A stretch of 64,000 bases of DNA, from positions 1 to 64,000 of the forward strand of contig QCJE01000001.1 in NCBI GenBank assembly GCA_003216235.1, in the 5' to 3' direction. Positions within the stretch are counted from its first letter, which is position 1, and each line of letters starts with the position of its first letter. The stretch comes from Pelagibacteraceae bacterium AG-404-P07 (GTDB taxonomy: Bacteria > Pseudomonadota > Alphaproteobacteria > Pelagibacterales > Pelagibacteraceae). The position numbers were made by a program, and so were the translations under genes. Below are positions 1 to 10,108 of the stretch, piece by piece. The notes under the pieces are model-generated. The model was not told the DNA's origin, did no database searches, and worked only from the letters and a program-made list of their open reading frames with translations.

Positions 1-501
1 AAATATTTGTTAAGTATAAGGAAAGCAGGATCATCCTGTGGAGCGGTGATTGAAGTTAGGGCCAACGGAGTTCCTGCAGGTTTAGGTGCGCCCATTTATT
101 CAAAGTTGGACTCTGATATTGCGTCTGCAATGATGAGTATAAATGCAGTTAAAGGAGTGAATATTGGATCAGGCATGAATTCTGCTCAATTATCTGGTGA
201 AGAAAATTCTGATGAAATTTCACAAAATGATAAAAAGATGAAATTTAGTTCAAACAATGCAGGTGGAATACTTGGTGGTATCTCCTCTGGGCAAGAAATA
301 GTTGTTAGTTTTGCAGTAAAACCAACATCTTCAATTTTAAAAAGTAGAAAAACGATAAATAAATTTGGAAAAAATACCAAAATATCTGTAACTGGTAGAC
401 ATGATCCTTGTGTGGGCATCAGAGCTGTGCCAGTTGGTGAGGCAATGCTTTCATGTGTTTTATTAGATCATTATCTAATGAATAAAGCCCAATGTGATTA
501 A
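1..501 (+). CDS. aroC: Chorismate synthase, C-terminal part (cut by left edge)
   Basis: The last enzyme of the shikimate pathway, making chorismate from 5-enolpyruvylshikimate-3-phosphate with reduced FMN. The reading frame is open from base 1, so the gene begins outside the window. The visible 167 residues carry typical AroC segments: GVPAGLG, the MSINAVKGV stretch, and the late [18 protein letters not shown] block that contributes to the active site. The TTG at position 7 is an internal codon, not a start. The gene is convergent with dxs, with only 5 bases between the stops and no hairpin between them. Confidence 0.95.
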   Translation, partial: KYLLSIRKAGSSCGAVIEVRANGVPAGLGAPIYSKLDSDIASAMMSINAVKGVNIGSGMNSAQLSGEENSDEISQNDKKMKFSSNNAGGILGGISSGQEIVVSFAVKPTSSILKSRKTINKFGKNTKISVTGRHDPCVGIRAVPVGEAMLSCVLLDHYLMNKAQCD

Positions 502-506
502 TTTGA

Positions 507-2420
507 TCATTTTTGTTTTTGCAGAACTATATTTGAGTTAAGTAAATCCAAAACCTTCTCTTCAATAGAATCAGAATCTAGATTTGCAAACTTATACATA
601 TTATCAGGAGTATCTTGATCAATAAAAATATCTGGTAATGTCAAAGATCTAAATTTTAAATTAGAGTCCATCAAACCTTTTTTTGTTAAAAAATTTACAA
701 CGTGAGAACCAAAACCTCCTATTGAACCTTCTTCGATAGTCATAATTGCTTCATGAGTAGTGGCCAGTTGCCAAATTAAATTTTCATCTAGAGGTTTGGC
801 AAATCTAGCATCAACAACTGTAATATTTATCCCTTTTTTAATTAAATTTTCTGCAGCTTTTAAAGTTTCATTTAATCTTGCACCAAAGTTTAGAATAGCT
901 AGTTTTTTTCCTTCTTTGATAATTTTAGATTTACCTATCTCAATTTTTTCACTAATAGAAGGTAAAACACAACCAAGTCCTGTCCCTCTTGGATACCTAA
1001 ACGCACATGGTCTATCATTAATATCAGTCGAGGTATTTATCATTCTCACTAGTTCAGCTTCATCACTTGCAGCCATCACAATAAAATTTGGTAAAGTAGT
1101 TAAATAAGTTGTATCAAAACTTCCAGCATGAGTGGGTCCATCAGCACCGACTAATCCTGCTCTATCTATCGCAAATCTTACAGGTAATTTTTGAATTGCA
1201 ACATCATGAACTACTTGATCATAAGCTCTTTGAAGAAATGTGGAATAAATTGCAGTGTATGGTTTAAAATTTTCAGTAGCTAAACCTGCAGCAAATGTGA
1301 CCGCATGTTGCTCAGCAATTCCAACATCAAATGTTCTATCTGGAAATTCTTTACGAAAAATATCAAGACCAGTTCCATCAGGCATAGCCGCAGTTATAGC
1401 AACAATTTTACTATCTTTCTTGGCATGTTGAACTAAAGTGTTTGCAAAAACCTTGGTATATGAAGGTATTTTACTTGAACTTTTAAGCTGTTCTCCTGTC
1501 TTAATATTAAATTTAGATACTCCATGATAATTATCTTTTGCTTCTTCTGCAAAAGTATAACCCTTTCCTTTTTTTGTTTTAATATGTATCAAAATTGGTC
1601 CTTCGTGCTTAGAATCTCTCGCATTTTTGAGGATTGGTATTAAAGAATTTAAATCGTGCCCATCTATAGGACCAATATAATAAAAACCAAGTGAACTAAA
1701 TAGAGTTCCACCTGTTACAGCTGATCTAAGTAAATCCTCAGCTTTGCCAGCTTTTGCAGTAAATCTTTTTGAAAATGCTGAGGTAATCAACTTAATTGTC
1801 TCTCTTAAACTAAAATAAATCTTACCTGAAAAAATTTTTGCTAAATAAGTACTCATAGCTCCTACAGGTCGAGCAATTGACATATCGTTATCATTTAAAA
1901 TTACAATCATTTTAGTTTTTGAGGCACCTGCATTGTTCATGGCTTCATAGGCCATTCCTGCACTAATTGCCCCATCACCGATTACTGCAACTACGTTATC
2001 TGATTTATTGGAAAGTTTATTAGCTTCTGCGATACCTAAAGCTGATGAGATTGAAGTTGAACTGTGTGCTGCACCAAAAGGATCATATTCACTTTCTAAT
2101 CTTTTTGTGAAACCAGAAAGACCACCACCTTGTCTCAATGTTCTAATTTTATCTTTTCTACCAGTTAAAATTTTATGCGGATAACATTGGTGACCTACGT
2201 CCCAAATTAACTTATCATTGGGTGTGTTAAAAATATAATGAAGAGCAACACTTAATTCCACAACTCCAAGGCTCGCTCCTAAATGTCCACCTGTAACAGA
2301 CACAACATCAATAATTTCTTCTCTTAATTCATTAGCTACTTTTTGTAACTTAGACTCAGGAACTTTTTTTAAGTCTGAGGGAAAATTTATCTGATCTAAA
2401 AACTCATGAATTTTTTTCAT
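507..2420 (-). CDS. dxs: 1-deoxy-D-xylulose-5-phosphate synthase
   Basis: Condenses pyruvate and glyceraldehyde-3-phosphate to DXP, the entry step of the MEP isoprenoid pathway, which also feeds thiamine and pyridoxal synthesis. The 637-residue length is normal. Visible motifs are GGHLGAS (44-50), [10 protein letters not shown] (74-83), the thiamine diphosphate motif running from GDG (148-150) to the NDND (176-179), and a C-terminal transketolase-like domain with GIAEQHAV. The start overlaps the ispA stop by 4 nt, so it is translationally coupled. xseB-ispA-dxs is a common alphaproteobacterial operon order. Nothing odd is seen. Confidence 0.97.
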   Translation of the reverse strand: MKKIHEFLDQINFPSDLKKVPESKLQKVANELREEIIDVVSVTGGHLGASLGVVELSVALHYIFNTPNDKLIWDVGHQCYPHKILTGRKDKIRTLRQGGGLSGFTKRLESEYDPFGAAHSSTSISSALGIAEANKLSNKSDNVVAVIGDGAISAGMAYEAMNNAGASKTKMIVILNDNDMSIARPVGAMSTYLAKIFSGKIYFSLRETIKLITSAFSKRFTAKAGKAEDLLRSAVTGGTLFSSLGFYYIGPIDGHDLNSLIPILKNARDSKHEGPILIHIKTKKGKGYTFAEEAKDNYHGVSKFNIKTGEQLKSSSKIPSYTKVFANTLVQHAKKDSKIVAITAAMPDGTGLDIFRKEFPDRTFDVGIAEQHAVTFAAGLATENFKPYTAIYSTFLQRAYDQVVHDVAIQKLPVRFAIDRAGLVGADGPTHAGSFDTTYLTTLPNFIVMAASDEAELVRMINTSTDINDRPCAFRYPRGTGLGCVLPSISEKIEIGKSKIIKEGKKLAILNFGARLNETLKAAENLIKKGINITVVDARFAKPLDENLIWQLATTHEAIMTIEEGSIGGFGSHVVNFLTKKGLMDSNLKFRSLTLPDIFIDQDTPDNMYKFANLDSDSIEEKVLDLLNSNIVLQKQK

Positions 2421-3289
2421 TTTTTTCTATTCAAAATATAATTAAGTGATTCTGATAAATTTTTAGATTTAGAACCATATTTTTTTAATTTGTTATTTAT
2501 TTTTAAAATTAAACTATTAGCATATTTAATAGTATTTTTATATCCTAGTAAACTAATTAGAGTTGCTTTTCCCTTTTTTTTATCTTTGCCTGTTTTTTTT
2601 CCAGCTATTAATGAATTACCCTCAAAATCAATTAGGTCATCAGCAACTTGAAACAATAATCCAATATCAGCACCTATATTTTCAAATTTTTTAATGTCTT
2701 TTTTGTTTTTTTTCTTAATTATTAATGGTGCTGCACAACAAAAACTGAATAGCTTTCCAGTTTTTTTTATTTCCATTTCTATAATTTTTTTTTTTGAAAC
2801 TCTTTTCTTTTCATAACTTAAGTCTAAATATTGACCACCTGCTATTCCAAGATGTCCAGAACTTTCAGAGATTTTATTTATCAATCTAATTTTAATTTTT
2901 TCATTTATATTCAAATTTTTATGACTTAAAATTTCAAAAGCCATAGTTAAAAGTGAATTACCTGCTAAAACTGCAGTAGACTCTCCAAATTTTATATGTG
3001 TTGAAGCTTTTCCTCTTCTTATTGAGTCGTCGTCCATACAGGGTAAATCATCGTGTATCAAAGAGTATGCATGAATACATTCAACCGCAGCACCTAAAAT
3101 GATTAGTGATCTATAATCTAATTTAAAAATTGATCCAATATCAATTAAAATTTTTGATCTTATTTTTTTTCCTCCTGAAAATAAACCATATTTCATAGCA
3201 ATAATTAATTCTGTTTTTTTTTGATTGGAAATAAACCTTCTCAAAAAAAGGTTTGTATCTTTAGCAATTTTATTTAGTTTTTTTTGCAT
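2417..3289 (-). CDS. ispA: Polyprenyl (farnesyl/geranylgeranyl) diphosphate synthase
   Basis: Elongates allylic diphosphates with isopentenyl diphosphate to give C15 or C20 chains for quinones and undecaprenyl phosphate. The first aspartate-rich motif DDLPCMDDD lies at 80-88, and a second, DDLID, follows the FQVA stretch near residue 215. The GGKKIRSK segment near 39-46 is the usual substrate-binding block. Length is 290 residues, normal for the family. It overlaps xseB upstream by 20 nt and dxs downstream by 4 nt. Chain length cannot be settled from sequence alone. Confidence 0.93.
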   Translation of the reverse strand: MQKKLNKIAKDTNLFLRRFISNQKKTELIIAMKYGLFSGGKKIRSKILIDIGSIFKLDYRSLIILGAAVECIHAYSLIHDDLPCMDDDSIRRGKASTHIKFGESTAVLAGNSLLTMAFEILSHKNLNINEKIKIRLINKISESSGHLGIAGGQYLDLSYEKKRVSKKKIIEMEIKKTGKLFSFCCAAPLIIKKKNKKDIKKFENIGADIGLLFQVADDLIDFEGNSLIAGKKTGKDKKKGKATLISLLGYKNTIKYANSLILKINNKLKKYGSKSKNLSESLNYILNRKK

Positions 3290-3524
3290 TTTTTTTTAAG
3301 GTTAATTTAGATATATTTTCTTTAGTCTTTTCATTAATATCTTTAATGTTTTTTTGAAATTTTTTTTCTATTATATTATTAAGTTTAACTAGATTTTGAT
3401 ATTTTTCTAAAGAATTTTCTAAATTTTTTTGGTTTTCTAAATCCTCAACCATTTTATTTGCCTCAATAGTTAATTCCTGTAGAGATAGAGATTCATAATT
3501 ATTTGTTAAATTTTTATCTTTCAT
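3270..3524 (-). CDS. xseB: Exodeoxyribonuclease VII small subunit
   Basis: Small helical partner of XseA in the single-strand-specific exonuclease VII. The 84-residue protein has the family pattern SLQELTIEANKMVEDLENQK followed by the ENSLEKYQ heptad-like stretch and a lysine-rich tail. It heads the xseB-ispA-dxs set, the usual position in alphaproteobacteria. The gene for the large subunit XseA is not in this window. The divergent gene at 3545 leaves only 20 bases between the two starts, so any promoters must overlap coding sequence. Confidence 0.88.
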   Translation of the reverse strand: MKDKNLTNNYESLSLQELTIEANKMVEDLENQKNLENSLEKYQNLVKLNNIIEKKFQKNIKDINEKTKENISKLTLKKNAKKTK

Positions 3525-3544
3525 ATAATACTCTCAAATAATAC

Positions 3545-4483
3545 ATGAAAATTAATCTTGCAAATATTAAAAAAGCAAAAAATCTCTTAAATAAAAGTGA
3601 GTGTGTTGCTATACCTACTGAAACTGTTTATGGATTAGCAGGAAATGCTTATTCTGATTCTGCATGTAGAAAAATATTTAAATTAAAAAAGAGGCCAAAA
3701 AATAACCCCCTTATAATTCATTACTACGATTTAAAAAAGGTCAGAGAGGATTGTAGTTTAAATGACAATTTTTCCAAACTATATAAAAAGTTTTGTCCTG
3801 GACCTATAACATTTATTTTAAACTTGAAAAAAAACTCGAAAATTTCAGAAATTGCGACAAATGAAAATACCTCACTTGCTGTAAGATTTCCAAAACATCC
3901 GGTTACAAGAAAGTTGTTAAAAGAACTTAAATTTCCCATTGCAGCTCCCAGTGCCAATATTTCCTCAAGAGTAAGTGCCGTGACTTCTACAGATGTAAAA
4001 GATGATTTCGGTAATAAGATTAAATATATACTTGAAGGTGGAAAATCATCTATTGGTATTGAGTCAACAATTATTGATCTTAGAAAAAAACCAAAAATTT
4101 TAAGATTGGGTGGTTTAGAAATTAAAACTATTCAAAAAATATTAAGAAAAAAAATATCATACAATATCAATCCTTCTAAAATTTCTGCACCTGGTCAATC
4201 AAAAACTCATTATTCCCCTGGTATCCCAATAAGATTAAACGTTAAAGAAATTAGAAAAGATGAAGCTTATTTATTAATTAAAAAAAAGAAAATAAATAAA
4301 GTAAACTACTATTTTCTATCAAAAAAAGGTAATTTAAAAGAAGCTGCAAAAAATTTATATAGTACTTTAAGAAAAATTAAAAAAAATAATTATAAATCTA
4401 TAGCTGTCAGTAAAATTCCAAATAAAGGATTAGGTAAAACTATAAATGATAGACTAATGAGAGCTTCAAAATTTAATGTATAA
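3545..4483 (+). CDS. L-threonylcarbamoyladenylate synthase, long Sua5 type
   Basis: Makes threonylcarbamoyl-AMP from threonine, bicarbonate and ATP, the first step in the t6A37 modification of ANN-decoding tRNAs. The N-terminal YrdC/TsaC domain of about 200 residues shows the PTETVYGLAGNAYS block, the KLKKRPKNNPL loop and APSANISSR. After a linker with PGQSKTHYSPG, a shorter Sua5-type C-terminal domain follows. At 312 residues it is the long Sua5/YwlC form rather than the short TsaC. Its end overlaps the next gene by 8 nt, perhaps giving co-expression with the ABC exporter. Confidence 0.93.
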   Translation: MKINLANIKKAKNLLNKSECVAIPTETVYGLAGNAYSDSACRKIFKLKKRPKNNPLIIHYYDLKKVREDCSLNDNFSKLYKKFCPGPITFILNLKKNSKISEIATNENTSLAVRFPKHPVTRKLLKELKFPIAAPSANISSRVSAVTSTDVKDDFGNKIKYILEGGKSSIGIESTIIDLRKKPKILRLGGLEIKTIQKILRKKISYNINPSKISAPGQSKTHYSPGIPIRLNVKEIRKDEAYLLIKKKKINKVNYYFLSKKGNLKEAAKNLYSTLRKIKKNNYKSIAVSKIPNKGLGKTINDRLMRASKFNV

Positions 4484-5204
4484 TCCTCTTGAAATAATAA
4501 ATTTGTCGAAAAATTACAATACAAAAGAAGCTGTTAAAAATGTTTCTTTCAAATTAAATCGGAATGAAATTATTGGAATCCTAGGTCCTAATGGTTGTGG
4601 CAAAACTACTACTATCGGTATGATTTTAGGTTTACTTAAACCTACAAAAGGTAAAGTGTTGATTAAAGGTTTAGAAATTGAAAATCATAGAGTGGAGCTA
4701 TTAAATGAGCTAAATTTTATATCTCCATATATTGAGTTGCCAAAAAAATTAACTGTTAAACAAAATCTTGAGGTTTATGGAAGACTTTATGATGTTAAAA
4801 AACTCAAAACTAAAATTGAATATTTATGTGAGAAATTAAGACTTAATGAATTTATAAATAAAATCACAGGAGAACTTTCTTCAGGACAAAAAAACAGAGT
4901 CAGTCTAGCCAAATCAATTATCAATGACCCTTCTGTGTTGCTTCTTGATGAACCAACAGCTTCTCTCGATCCTGAAACAGGAGATTTTGTAAGAAGTTTT
5001 TTAGAAGAATATCAAAGAGAAAAAGAAACTTCTATTCTGCTTGCTTCACATAATATGTCAGAAGTTGAAAGGCTATGTTCGTCAGTTCTTATGATGAATA
5101 GAGGATCTATAATTGATCAAGGAACTACTAGTGAATTAATTAGTAAACATGGTCGAAAAAATATGGAGGAAGTTTTTTTAAAATTAACAAGAGAGGTAAT
5201 ATGA
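4476..5204 (+). CDS. ABC transporter ATP-binding protein
   Basis: ATPase subunit of an ABC-2 type exporter, paired with the membrane protein that follows. Walker A is GPNGCGKT (37-44), the signature is LSSGQ (134-138), Walker B runs into DEP near 158-160, and the switch histidine lies in LASHNMSEVE. The 242-residue single nucleotide-binding domain resembles the CcmA/NodI group. The stop and the permease start overlap as ATGA, so the pair is coupled. The substrate cannot be read from sequence; a drug, lipid or polysaccharide exporter is possible. Confidence 0.9.
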   Translation: MYNPLEIINLSKNYNTKEAVKNVSFKLNRNEIIGILGPNGCGKTTTIGMILGLLKPTKGKVLIKGLEIENHRVELLNELNFISPYIELPKKLTVKQNLEVYGRLYDVKKLKTKIEYLCEKLRLNEFINKITGELSSGQKNRVSLAKSIINDPSVLLLDEPTASLDPETGDFVRSFLEEYQREKETSILLASHNMSEVERLCSSVLMMNRGSIIDQGTTSELISKHGRKNMEEVFLKLTREVI

Positions 5205-5992
5205 ATTTAAATAGAATGTATGGTCTTTTCCTAAGACATTTTTATCTTATCAAAAGTTCATTACCAAGAGTTTTGGATTTAATTTATTGGCCAACTATAC
5301 AAATTATTTTATGGGGTTTTATCTCTAAATTTTTTTCAATTTATAGCGATTACTATAATAATACACTGGGAATAATTCTTACATGTGCAATTCTTTACGA
5401 TATTCTTTTTAGATCAAGTATTAGTTTTAATATGCTTTTTTTAGAAGAAATCTGGAGTCGAAATTTTACAAATTTATTTATTGCACCCCTTAAATTAAAG
5501 GAAATTATAACATCATTAGTTTTCACAGCTTTGATAAGAACTTTGATAGGTTTAGTGCCAGCAATCATTCTAACTTCTCCATTATTTGGTGTTTCAATTT
5601 TAAAATTAGGTTTACCTCTGCTTCTTTTGTTTTTAAGTTTATATATTTTTGGGATTACTCTTGGTTTATTTGTAAGTGCCGGGTTAATGAGATTTGGTCC
5701 ATCCTTTGAAAATATTGCTTGGTCATCTCTTTTTCTACTTGCTCCATTAGGATGCATCTATTATCCTATAGAAATCTTACCTAACTTTTTTCAATTAATT
5801 GCAAAAGGATTGCCACTCGTTTACATTTTTGATGAGACAAGAAGTATTCTCTTAAATGGAATGGTAAGTTACGAAAATTTAAAATATGCATATTTACTAA
5901 ATTTATTTTACTTAATTTTTGGATTAATCTTATTTTATTTTTCATTTTTAAGAGCTCGTATTAAAGGAACTTTAATAAATATGGGTGAATAA
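5201..5992 (+). CDS. ABC-2 type transporter permease
   Basis: Integral membrane partner of the ATPase just upstream. The 263-residue protein has about six hydrophobic segments (near 30-50, 55-75, 105-130, 135-160, 170-195 and 230-255) and the ABC-2 hallmark near LFLAPLGCIYYPIEILP, which precedes the fifth helix. NodJ-like exporters share this layout. Its stop lies just before tRNA-Arg on the other strand, whose encoded CCA end begins one base after the stop. The substrate is unknown. Confidence 0.85.
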   Translation: MNLNRMYGLFLRHFYLIKSSLPRVLDLIYWPTIQIILWGFISKFFSIYSDYYNNTLGIILTCAILYDILFRSSISFNMLFLEEIWSRNFTNLFIAPLKLKEIITSLVFTALIRTLIGLVPAIILTSPLFGVSILKLGLPLLLLFLSLYIFGITLGLFVSAGLMRFGPSFENIAWSSLFLLAPLGCIYYPIEILPNFFQLIAKGLPLVYIFDETRSILLNGMVSYENLKYAYLLNLFYLIFGLILFYFSFLRARIKGTLINMGE

Positions 5993-5993
5993 T

Positions 5994-6070
5994 TGGTGCG
6001 CCTGCTAGGAGTCGAACCCAGAACCTCCTGATCCGAAGTCAGGCGCTCTATCCAGTTGAGCTACAAGCGC
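5994..6070 (-). tRNA. tRNA-Arg, anticodon UCG
   Basis: A complete 77-nt cloverleaf is seen on the minus strand, with acceptor stem GCGCTTG/CAGGCGC, encoded CCA, the TTCGACT T-loop, and anticodon stem CCTGA/TCAGG around loop CTTCGGA. The anticodon is therefore UCG, reading CGA and, if U34 is modified, other CGN codons. It lies between two plus-strand genes, so it must have its own promoter or be read antisense from rluD; no convincing promoter was found. Confidence 0.95.
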
Positions 6071-6093
6071 ATATAATATTAATATAACATTTT

Positions 6094-7068
6094 ATGAAAA
6101 AAAAAATAAATTTGATTGTCAAAGAAATAAGTAAAAACATGCGTGTTGATGTTTTTATTAATAAAAAAGAAAAGAATTTAAGTAGAACAAGAATTAAAAA
6201 TTTAATTTTAGATCAAAAATTAAAATTGAATAATAAAGTTATATGTGATCCATCTAAAAAAATATCTGTCGGTGATAATTTAGAATTAATTATTCCAGAA
6301 CCCAAAAAAGCCTCCCTCAAACCTTATAATTATAAACTTGATATAATTTTTGAGGATGATGATATCATTATTCTAAATAAACCTTCTGGCATAGTAATTC
6401 ATCCAGGTGCAGGAAATTTTGATAATACAATTGTTAACGCATTAATGTATTATGACAAAAACTCTCTGTCTAATATTGGTGATGAATTAAGACCAGGGAT
6501 AGTTCATAGGATTGATAAAAATACCTCCGGTTTAGTTGTCATTGCTAAAAATAATCAAGCCCATGAACATTTATCTAATCAATTTAGTAAGCACACGATA
6601 ACTAGAATTTATCAATTGATGATATGGGGCAAAGTAAGGCCTTCTAAAGGAAGAGTAGAAACCCTAATCACTAGGAGTTCTAAGAATAGACAAATGATGG
6701 AAGTAAGTCGTACAAAAGGTAAAAATGCGATTACAAACTATAAGACAATAGAAATTTTTGAAAATGACAACATTCCAACATTAAGTTTAGTAGATTGTAA
6801 ATTAGAAACAGGAAGAACTCATCAAATTAGAGTTCATATGAATCATCTAGGTCACAGTATTGTTGGTGATGACAAATATAAAAAAAAATATAAAAAAATA
6901 AAAAATATTGATCCACTACTAGAAAAAAAAATTACAAATCTTAATAGACAATTTCTTCATGCAAAAACTATTGGTTTTATCCATCCAAAAAAGAATAAAG
7001 AAATGATTTTTCACTCAATTTTGCCACAAGAACTTAATACAATCCTAGAAATGCTAAGAAATACGTAA
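6094..7068 (+). CDS. rluD: Ribosomal large subunit pseudouridine synthase D
   Basis: Isomerises uridines in 23S rRNA helix 69. An N-terminal S4-like RNA-binding segment (about 16-70) is followed by the RluA-family catalytic domain. The catalytic Asp is D141 in RIDKNTSG, and the downstream GRTHQIRVHM motif is present. The 324-residue length fits RluD. In many proteobacteria rluD sits next to rpoH, as it does here. The related RluC is possible, but the rpoH adjacency favours RluD. Confidence 0.92.
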   Translation: MKKKINLIVKEISKNMRVDVFINKKEKNLSRTRIKNLILDQKLKLNNKVICDPSKKISVGDNLELIIPEPKKASLKPYNYKLDIIFEDDDIIILNKPSGIVIHPGAGNFDNTIVNALMYYDKNSLSNIGDELRPGIVHRIDKNTSGLVVIAKNNQAHEHLSNQFSKHTITRIYQLMIWGKVRPSKGRVETLITRSSKNRQMMEVSRTKGKNAITNYKTIEIFENDNIPTLSLVDCKLETGRTHQIRVHMNHLGHSIVGDDKYKKKYKKIKNIDPLLEKKITNLNRQFLHAKTIGFIHPKKNKEMIFHSILPQELNTILEMLRNT

Positions 7069-7112
7069 AAATTAAATATTGAAAAAAAATAAAAATTAAT
7101 TAGATAAACTGA

Positions 7113-8006
7113 GTGAATATGACTTTTAATAATAATCTTCCAATTTTAAGTAATGAAGGTGGACTATCTGCATACCTTGATCAAATTAAAAAATTTCCAA
7201 TGCTGGATGCTGAAGAAGAATACATGCTTGCAAAAAATTGGAAAACTACTGGTAATATTAAATCTGCCGAAAAACTTGTTACAAGTCATCTAAGATTAGT
7301 TGCAAAAATTGCGATGGGCTATAAGGGTTATGGTTTACCAGTTAACGAGATGATTTCTGAGGGCAATGTTGGTTTAATGCAAGCTGTAAAAAAATTTGAA
7401 CCAGAAAAAGGATTTAGACTTGCAACATATGCAATGTGGTGGATAAAAGCATCAATTCAGGAATATATTTTAAGATCCTGGAGTTTAGTAAAAATTGGAA
7501 CAACTACAGCTCAAAAAAAATTATTTTTTAATCTCAAAAAATTGAAGAATCAAATAGCACCACAATCAGATGGTGATTTAAGAAATGAACATGTTGAAGA
7601 AATTGCAAACAAACTTGATGTTAGTAAAGACGAAGTTGTTTCAATGAATCGAAGACTTGCAGGAAAAGAATTTTCATTAAACGCACAGGTAGGAGAAGAT
7701 GGAGATGAATGGCAGGATTGGTTAGTTGATAAAGAATTGGACCATGACTTGAGATTTGCACAACATGAAGAAATGGAACAAAGAAAAGATCTACTAAAAG
7801 ACTCAATAAAGGTTCTAAATGAAAGAGAAAAAGAAATTTTATATTCAAGGAGACTAAATGATGATCCTGCAACTCTTGAAGAACTAAGTAAAAAATATAA
7901 AATAAGTAGAGAAAGAATTAGACAAATTGAAAATAAGGCATTTGAAAAATTACAAAAACATATGCTTTTATTAGCTAAATCTAAAAATTTACTTCCTGTA
8001 AATTAA
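7113..8006 (+). CDS. rpoH: RNA polymerase sigma-32 (heat shock) factor
   Basis: Alternative sigma factor directing RNA polymerase to heat-shock promoters. Region 2 has the [20 protein letters not shown] block and the [14 protein letters not shown] helix; the RpoH box QKKLFFNLK lies at 134-142 and distinguishes it from the housekeeping sigma factor. The region 4 helix-turn-helix ends with [19 protein letters not shown]. Position 7113 is GTG, and an ATG two codons later at 7119 is equally plausible as the start. It ends in a 4-nt convergent overlap with purA. Confidence 0.95.
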   Translation: MNMTFNNNLPILSNEGGLSAYLDQIKKFPMLDAEEEYMLAKNWKTTGNIKSAEKLVTSHLRLVAKIAMGYKGYGLPVNEMISEGNVGLMQAVKKFEPEKGFRLATYAMWWIKASIQEYILRSWSLVKIGTTTAQKKLFFNLKKLKNQIAPQSDGDLRNEHVEEIANKLDVSKDEVVSMNRRLAGKEFSLNAQVGEDGDEWQDWLVDKELDHDLRFAQHEEMEQRKDLLKDSIKVLNEREKEILYSRRLNDDPATLEELSKKYKISRERIRQIENKAFEKLQKHMLLLAKSKNLLPVN

Positions 8007-9295
8007 TATTCAAAAGGATTTTTGATTAATATTGTATCCTCTCTTTCAGGGCTAGTTGATATACTTGATATTGTAGCTCCTATAAAATCTTCAATGAAAT
8101 AGATATAATTTTTTGCTTCCTCTGGAAGTTCATCAATGTTTTTAATACCATTGGTTGATTTTTTCCACCCTGGAAAACTTTTATAAATAGGCTTTATCTT
8201 TAATTGATCTTCAACTGAAGCAGGCAAATAATCAATTTTTTTACCATTCAATTCATATTCTATACACAACTTAATTTCATCTAAATCATCTAACACATCT
8301 AGCTTTGTTAAAGCAATTCCATTTATTCCTGAAATTTTAATAGTTTGTCTTACTAAAACACCATCGAACCAACCACATCTCCTTTTACGACTTGTAACTG
8401 TTCCAAATTCTTTTCCTTTAGTTCCTAGTAATTCACCAATTTTATCTTTAAGCTCTGTTGGAAAGGGTCCCTCACCAACTCTAGTAGTATAAGCCTTTGT
8501 AATTCCTAAAACATAATTTATTGTATCAGGACCGCAGCCAGATCCAGTTGCGGCGCTTGAGGCTACAGTATTAGAAGATGTGACGAATGGATAAGTTCCA
8601 TGATCAACATCTAGCAAAATACCTTGCGCTCCTTCAAATAAAATCTTTTTTCTCTGTTTTTTAAATTGGTCAATTTTCATCCATACGGGGTGAGAAAACT
8701 TAAGTATTTCTGGAGCAATTTTAAGTAACATTTCCTTTAAATGTTTTTTTTGAAAAATTTTTTTTCCTAGTCCCTTTCTAATTGCATTATGATGCAATAA
8801 TGCTTGATCTAATCTTTGATCTAAATTTTTTTCAGACCTTAGATCCATTAATCTTATAGATCTTCTGCCAACTTTATCTTCATAAGCAGGACCAATGCCT
8901 CTTCTTGTAGTCCCTATCTTACTTTTTCCAGCTGCATCTTCTCTAATTTCGTCCATTTCTTTATGAAAAGGTAAAATTAAATTTGCAGACTCAGAAATAA
9001 TTAGATTATCTTCATCTATCTTTATACCCTTGCCCTTAATTTCCTGAATTTCATCTAATAACGCCCAAGGATCAATTACTACACCATTACCAATTATAGA
9101 AATTTTATCTTTTCTAACAATACCTGAAGGAAGCAATCTTAATTTATAAGTTTTCCCATCAATAACCAAAGTATGCCCTGCATTATGGCCACCCTGAAAT
9201 CGAATAACTATATCGGCTTGCTCAGAAAGCCAATCAACTATTTTTCCTTTTCCTTCATCTCCCCATTGTGAGCCAACAACAACAATATTTTTCAT
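8003..9295 (-). CDS. purA: Adenylosuccinate synthetase
   Basis: GTP-dependent ligation of IMP and aspartate, the first committed step to AMP. The N-terminal P-loop GDEGKGK is at 12-18, followed by QGGHNAGHT; the [11 protein letters not shown] loop and the late [11 protein letters not shown] block are intact. At 430 residues it is full length. The start codon overlaps the thiD stop by one base, so purA is the last gene of a long minus-strand run from the tol region. Its stop overlaps that of convergent rpoH, and no terminator hairpin is seen. Confidence 0.97.
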   Translation of the reverse strand: MKNIVVVGSQWGDEGKGKIVDWLSEQADIVIRFQGGHNAGHTLVIDGKTYKLRLLPSGIVRKDKISIIGNGVVIDPWALLDEIQEIKGKGIKIDEDNLIISESANLILPFHKEMDEIREDAAGKSKIGTTRRGIGPAYEDKVGRRSIRLMDLRSEKNLDQRLDQALLHHNAIRKGLGKKIFQKKHLKEMLLKIAPEILKFSHPVWMKIDQFKKQRKKILFEGAQGILLDVDHGTYPFVTSSNTVASSAATGSGCGPDTINYVLGITKAYTTRVGEGPFPTELKDKIGELLGTKGKEFGTVTSRKRRCGWFDGVLVRQTIKISGINGIALTKLDVLDDLDEIKLCIEYELNGKKIDYLPASVEDQLKIKPIYKSFPGWKKSTNGIKNIDELPEEAKNYIYFIEDFIGATISSISTSPEREDTILIKNPFEY

Positions 9296-10107
9296 TATCT
9301 GAATCTTTTATCTATATTAATTGAATTTAAATGATTAATTGGACCATGGCCTTTTCCATATTTTGGATTAGTTAATATTGCAGAATTTACATATTTAATA
9401 CCAAGCTCACAAGCTTTCTTAATACTTTTTCCACATGAAAAAAAAGTTGCAATTGCAGTTGATAATGTACATCCAGTACCATGCGTATTATTAGTTTTAT
9501 ATCTTGGGTTAATAAAAACTTTAAAATCTGACTTATTTAAAAATATGTCCTCTACTTTTTTTGTAATGAGGTGGCCACCTTTTATTAAAACATTTTTTGC
9601 TCCTAAATTGATTAATTTGTTAGCTGCAAAAATCATATCCTCTTTATTTTTAATCTTTATTCCAGTTAAAACTTCAGCTTCAGGAATATTTGGTGTAATT
9701 AAAGTAACCTGATGAATTAGTTTTTTTTTTAAAAAAATAATTGCTTCTTTTTCAATTAATCTAGCTCCCCCTTTTGCAATCATCACAGGGTCTAAAATTA
9801 TTTTTTTTGTGTTTATTTTTCTTAATGACTCTATAACTTTTTGTATTATTTCTTTAGAATTTAACATTCCAATCTTTATTGCATCTGGTTTGATGTCTTT
9901 AGCTGAGTGAATTATCTGATTCTTTATTTCATTTGAAGGTATTGATATTACAGATTTTACACCTTTGGTATTTTGAATCGTTACTGCAGTTATAGCAGTT
10001 AATGCATAAGAGCCTAAACTAGTGACAGTTTTAATGTCTGCTTGAATACCTGCTCCACCAGAAGAGTCTGAACCTGCAATGATTAATATTTTTGATTTAA
10101 TTTTCAA
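9295..10107 (-). CDS. thiD: Hydroxymethylpyrimidine/phosphomethylpyrimidine kinase
   Basis: Phosphorylates HMP and HMP phosphate for thiamine synthesis. [10 protein letters not shown] (11-20) opens the ribokinase-like fold, DPVMIAKGG is the mid-protein substrate block, and [10 protein letters not shown] carries the anion hole and catalytic residues near the C-terminus. The 270-residue length is normal. It lies one base from glmM and touches purA. A thiE homologue is present at 28913, so part of the thiamine pathway is here; no thiC is seen in this window. Confidence 0.95.
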   Translation of the reverse strand: MKIKSKILIIAGSDSSGGAGIQADIKTVTSLGSYALTAITAVTIQNTKGVKSVISIPSNEIKNQIIHSAKDIKPDAIKIGMLNSKEIIQKVIESLRKINTKKIILDPVMIAKGGARLIEKEAIIFLKKKLIHQVTLITPNIPEAEVLTGIKIKNKEDMIFAANKLINLGAKNVLIKGGHLITKKVEDIFLNKSDFKVFINPRYKTNNTHGTGCTLSTAIATFFSCGKSIKKACELGIKYVNSAILTNPKYGKGHGPINHLNSINIDKRFR

Positions 10108-10108
10108 T

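Noticed and set aside
6071..6130. TTGACA on the minus strand upstream of tRNA-Arg
   Set aside because: No -10 lies at 15-19 nt; the next TATA-like sequence is about 26 nt away.
9295..10107. Possible TPP riboswitch for thiD or thiE
   Set aside because: Both genes abut or overlap their upstream neighbours, so there is no room for one; no THI-box pattern was seen.
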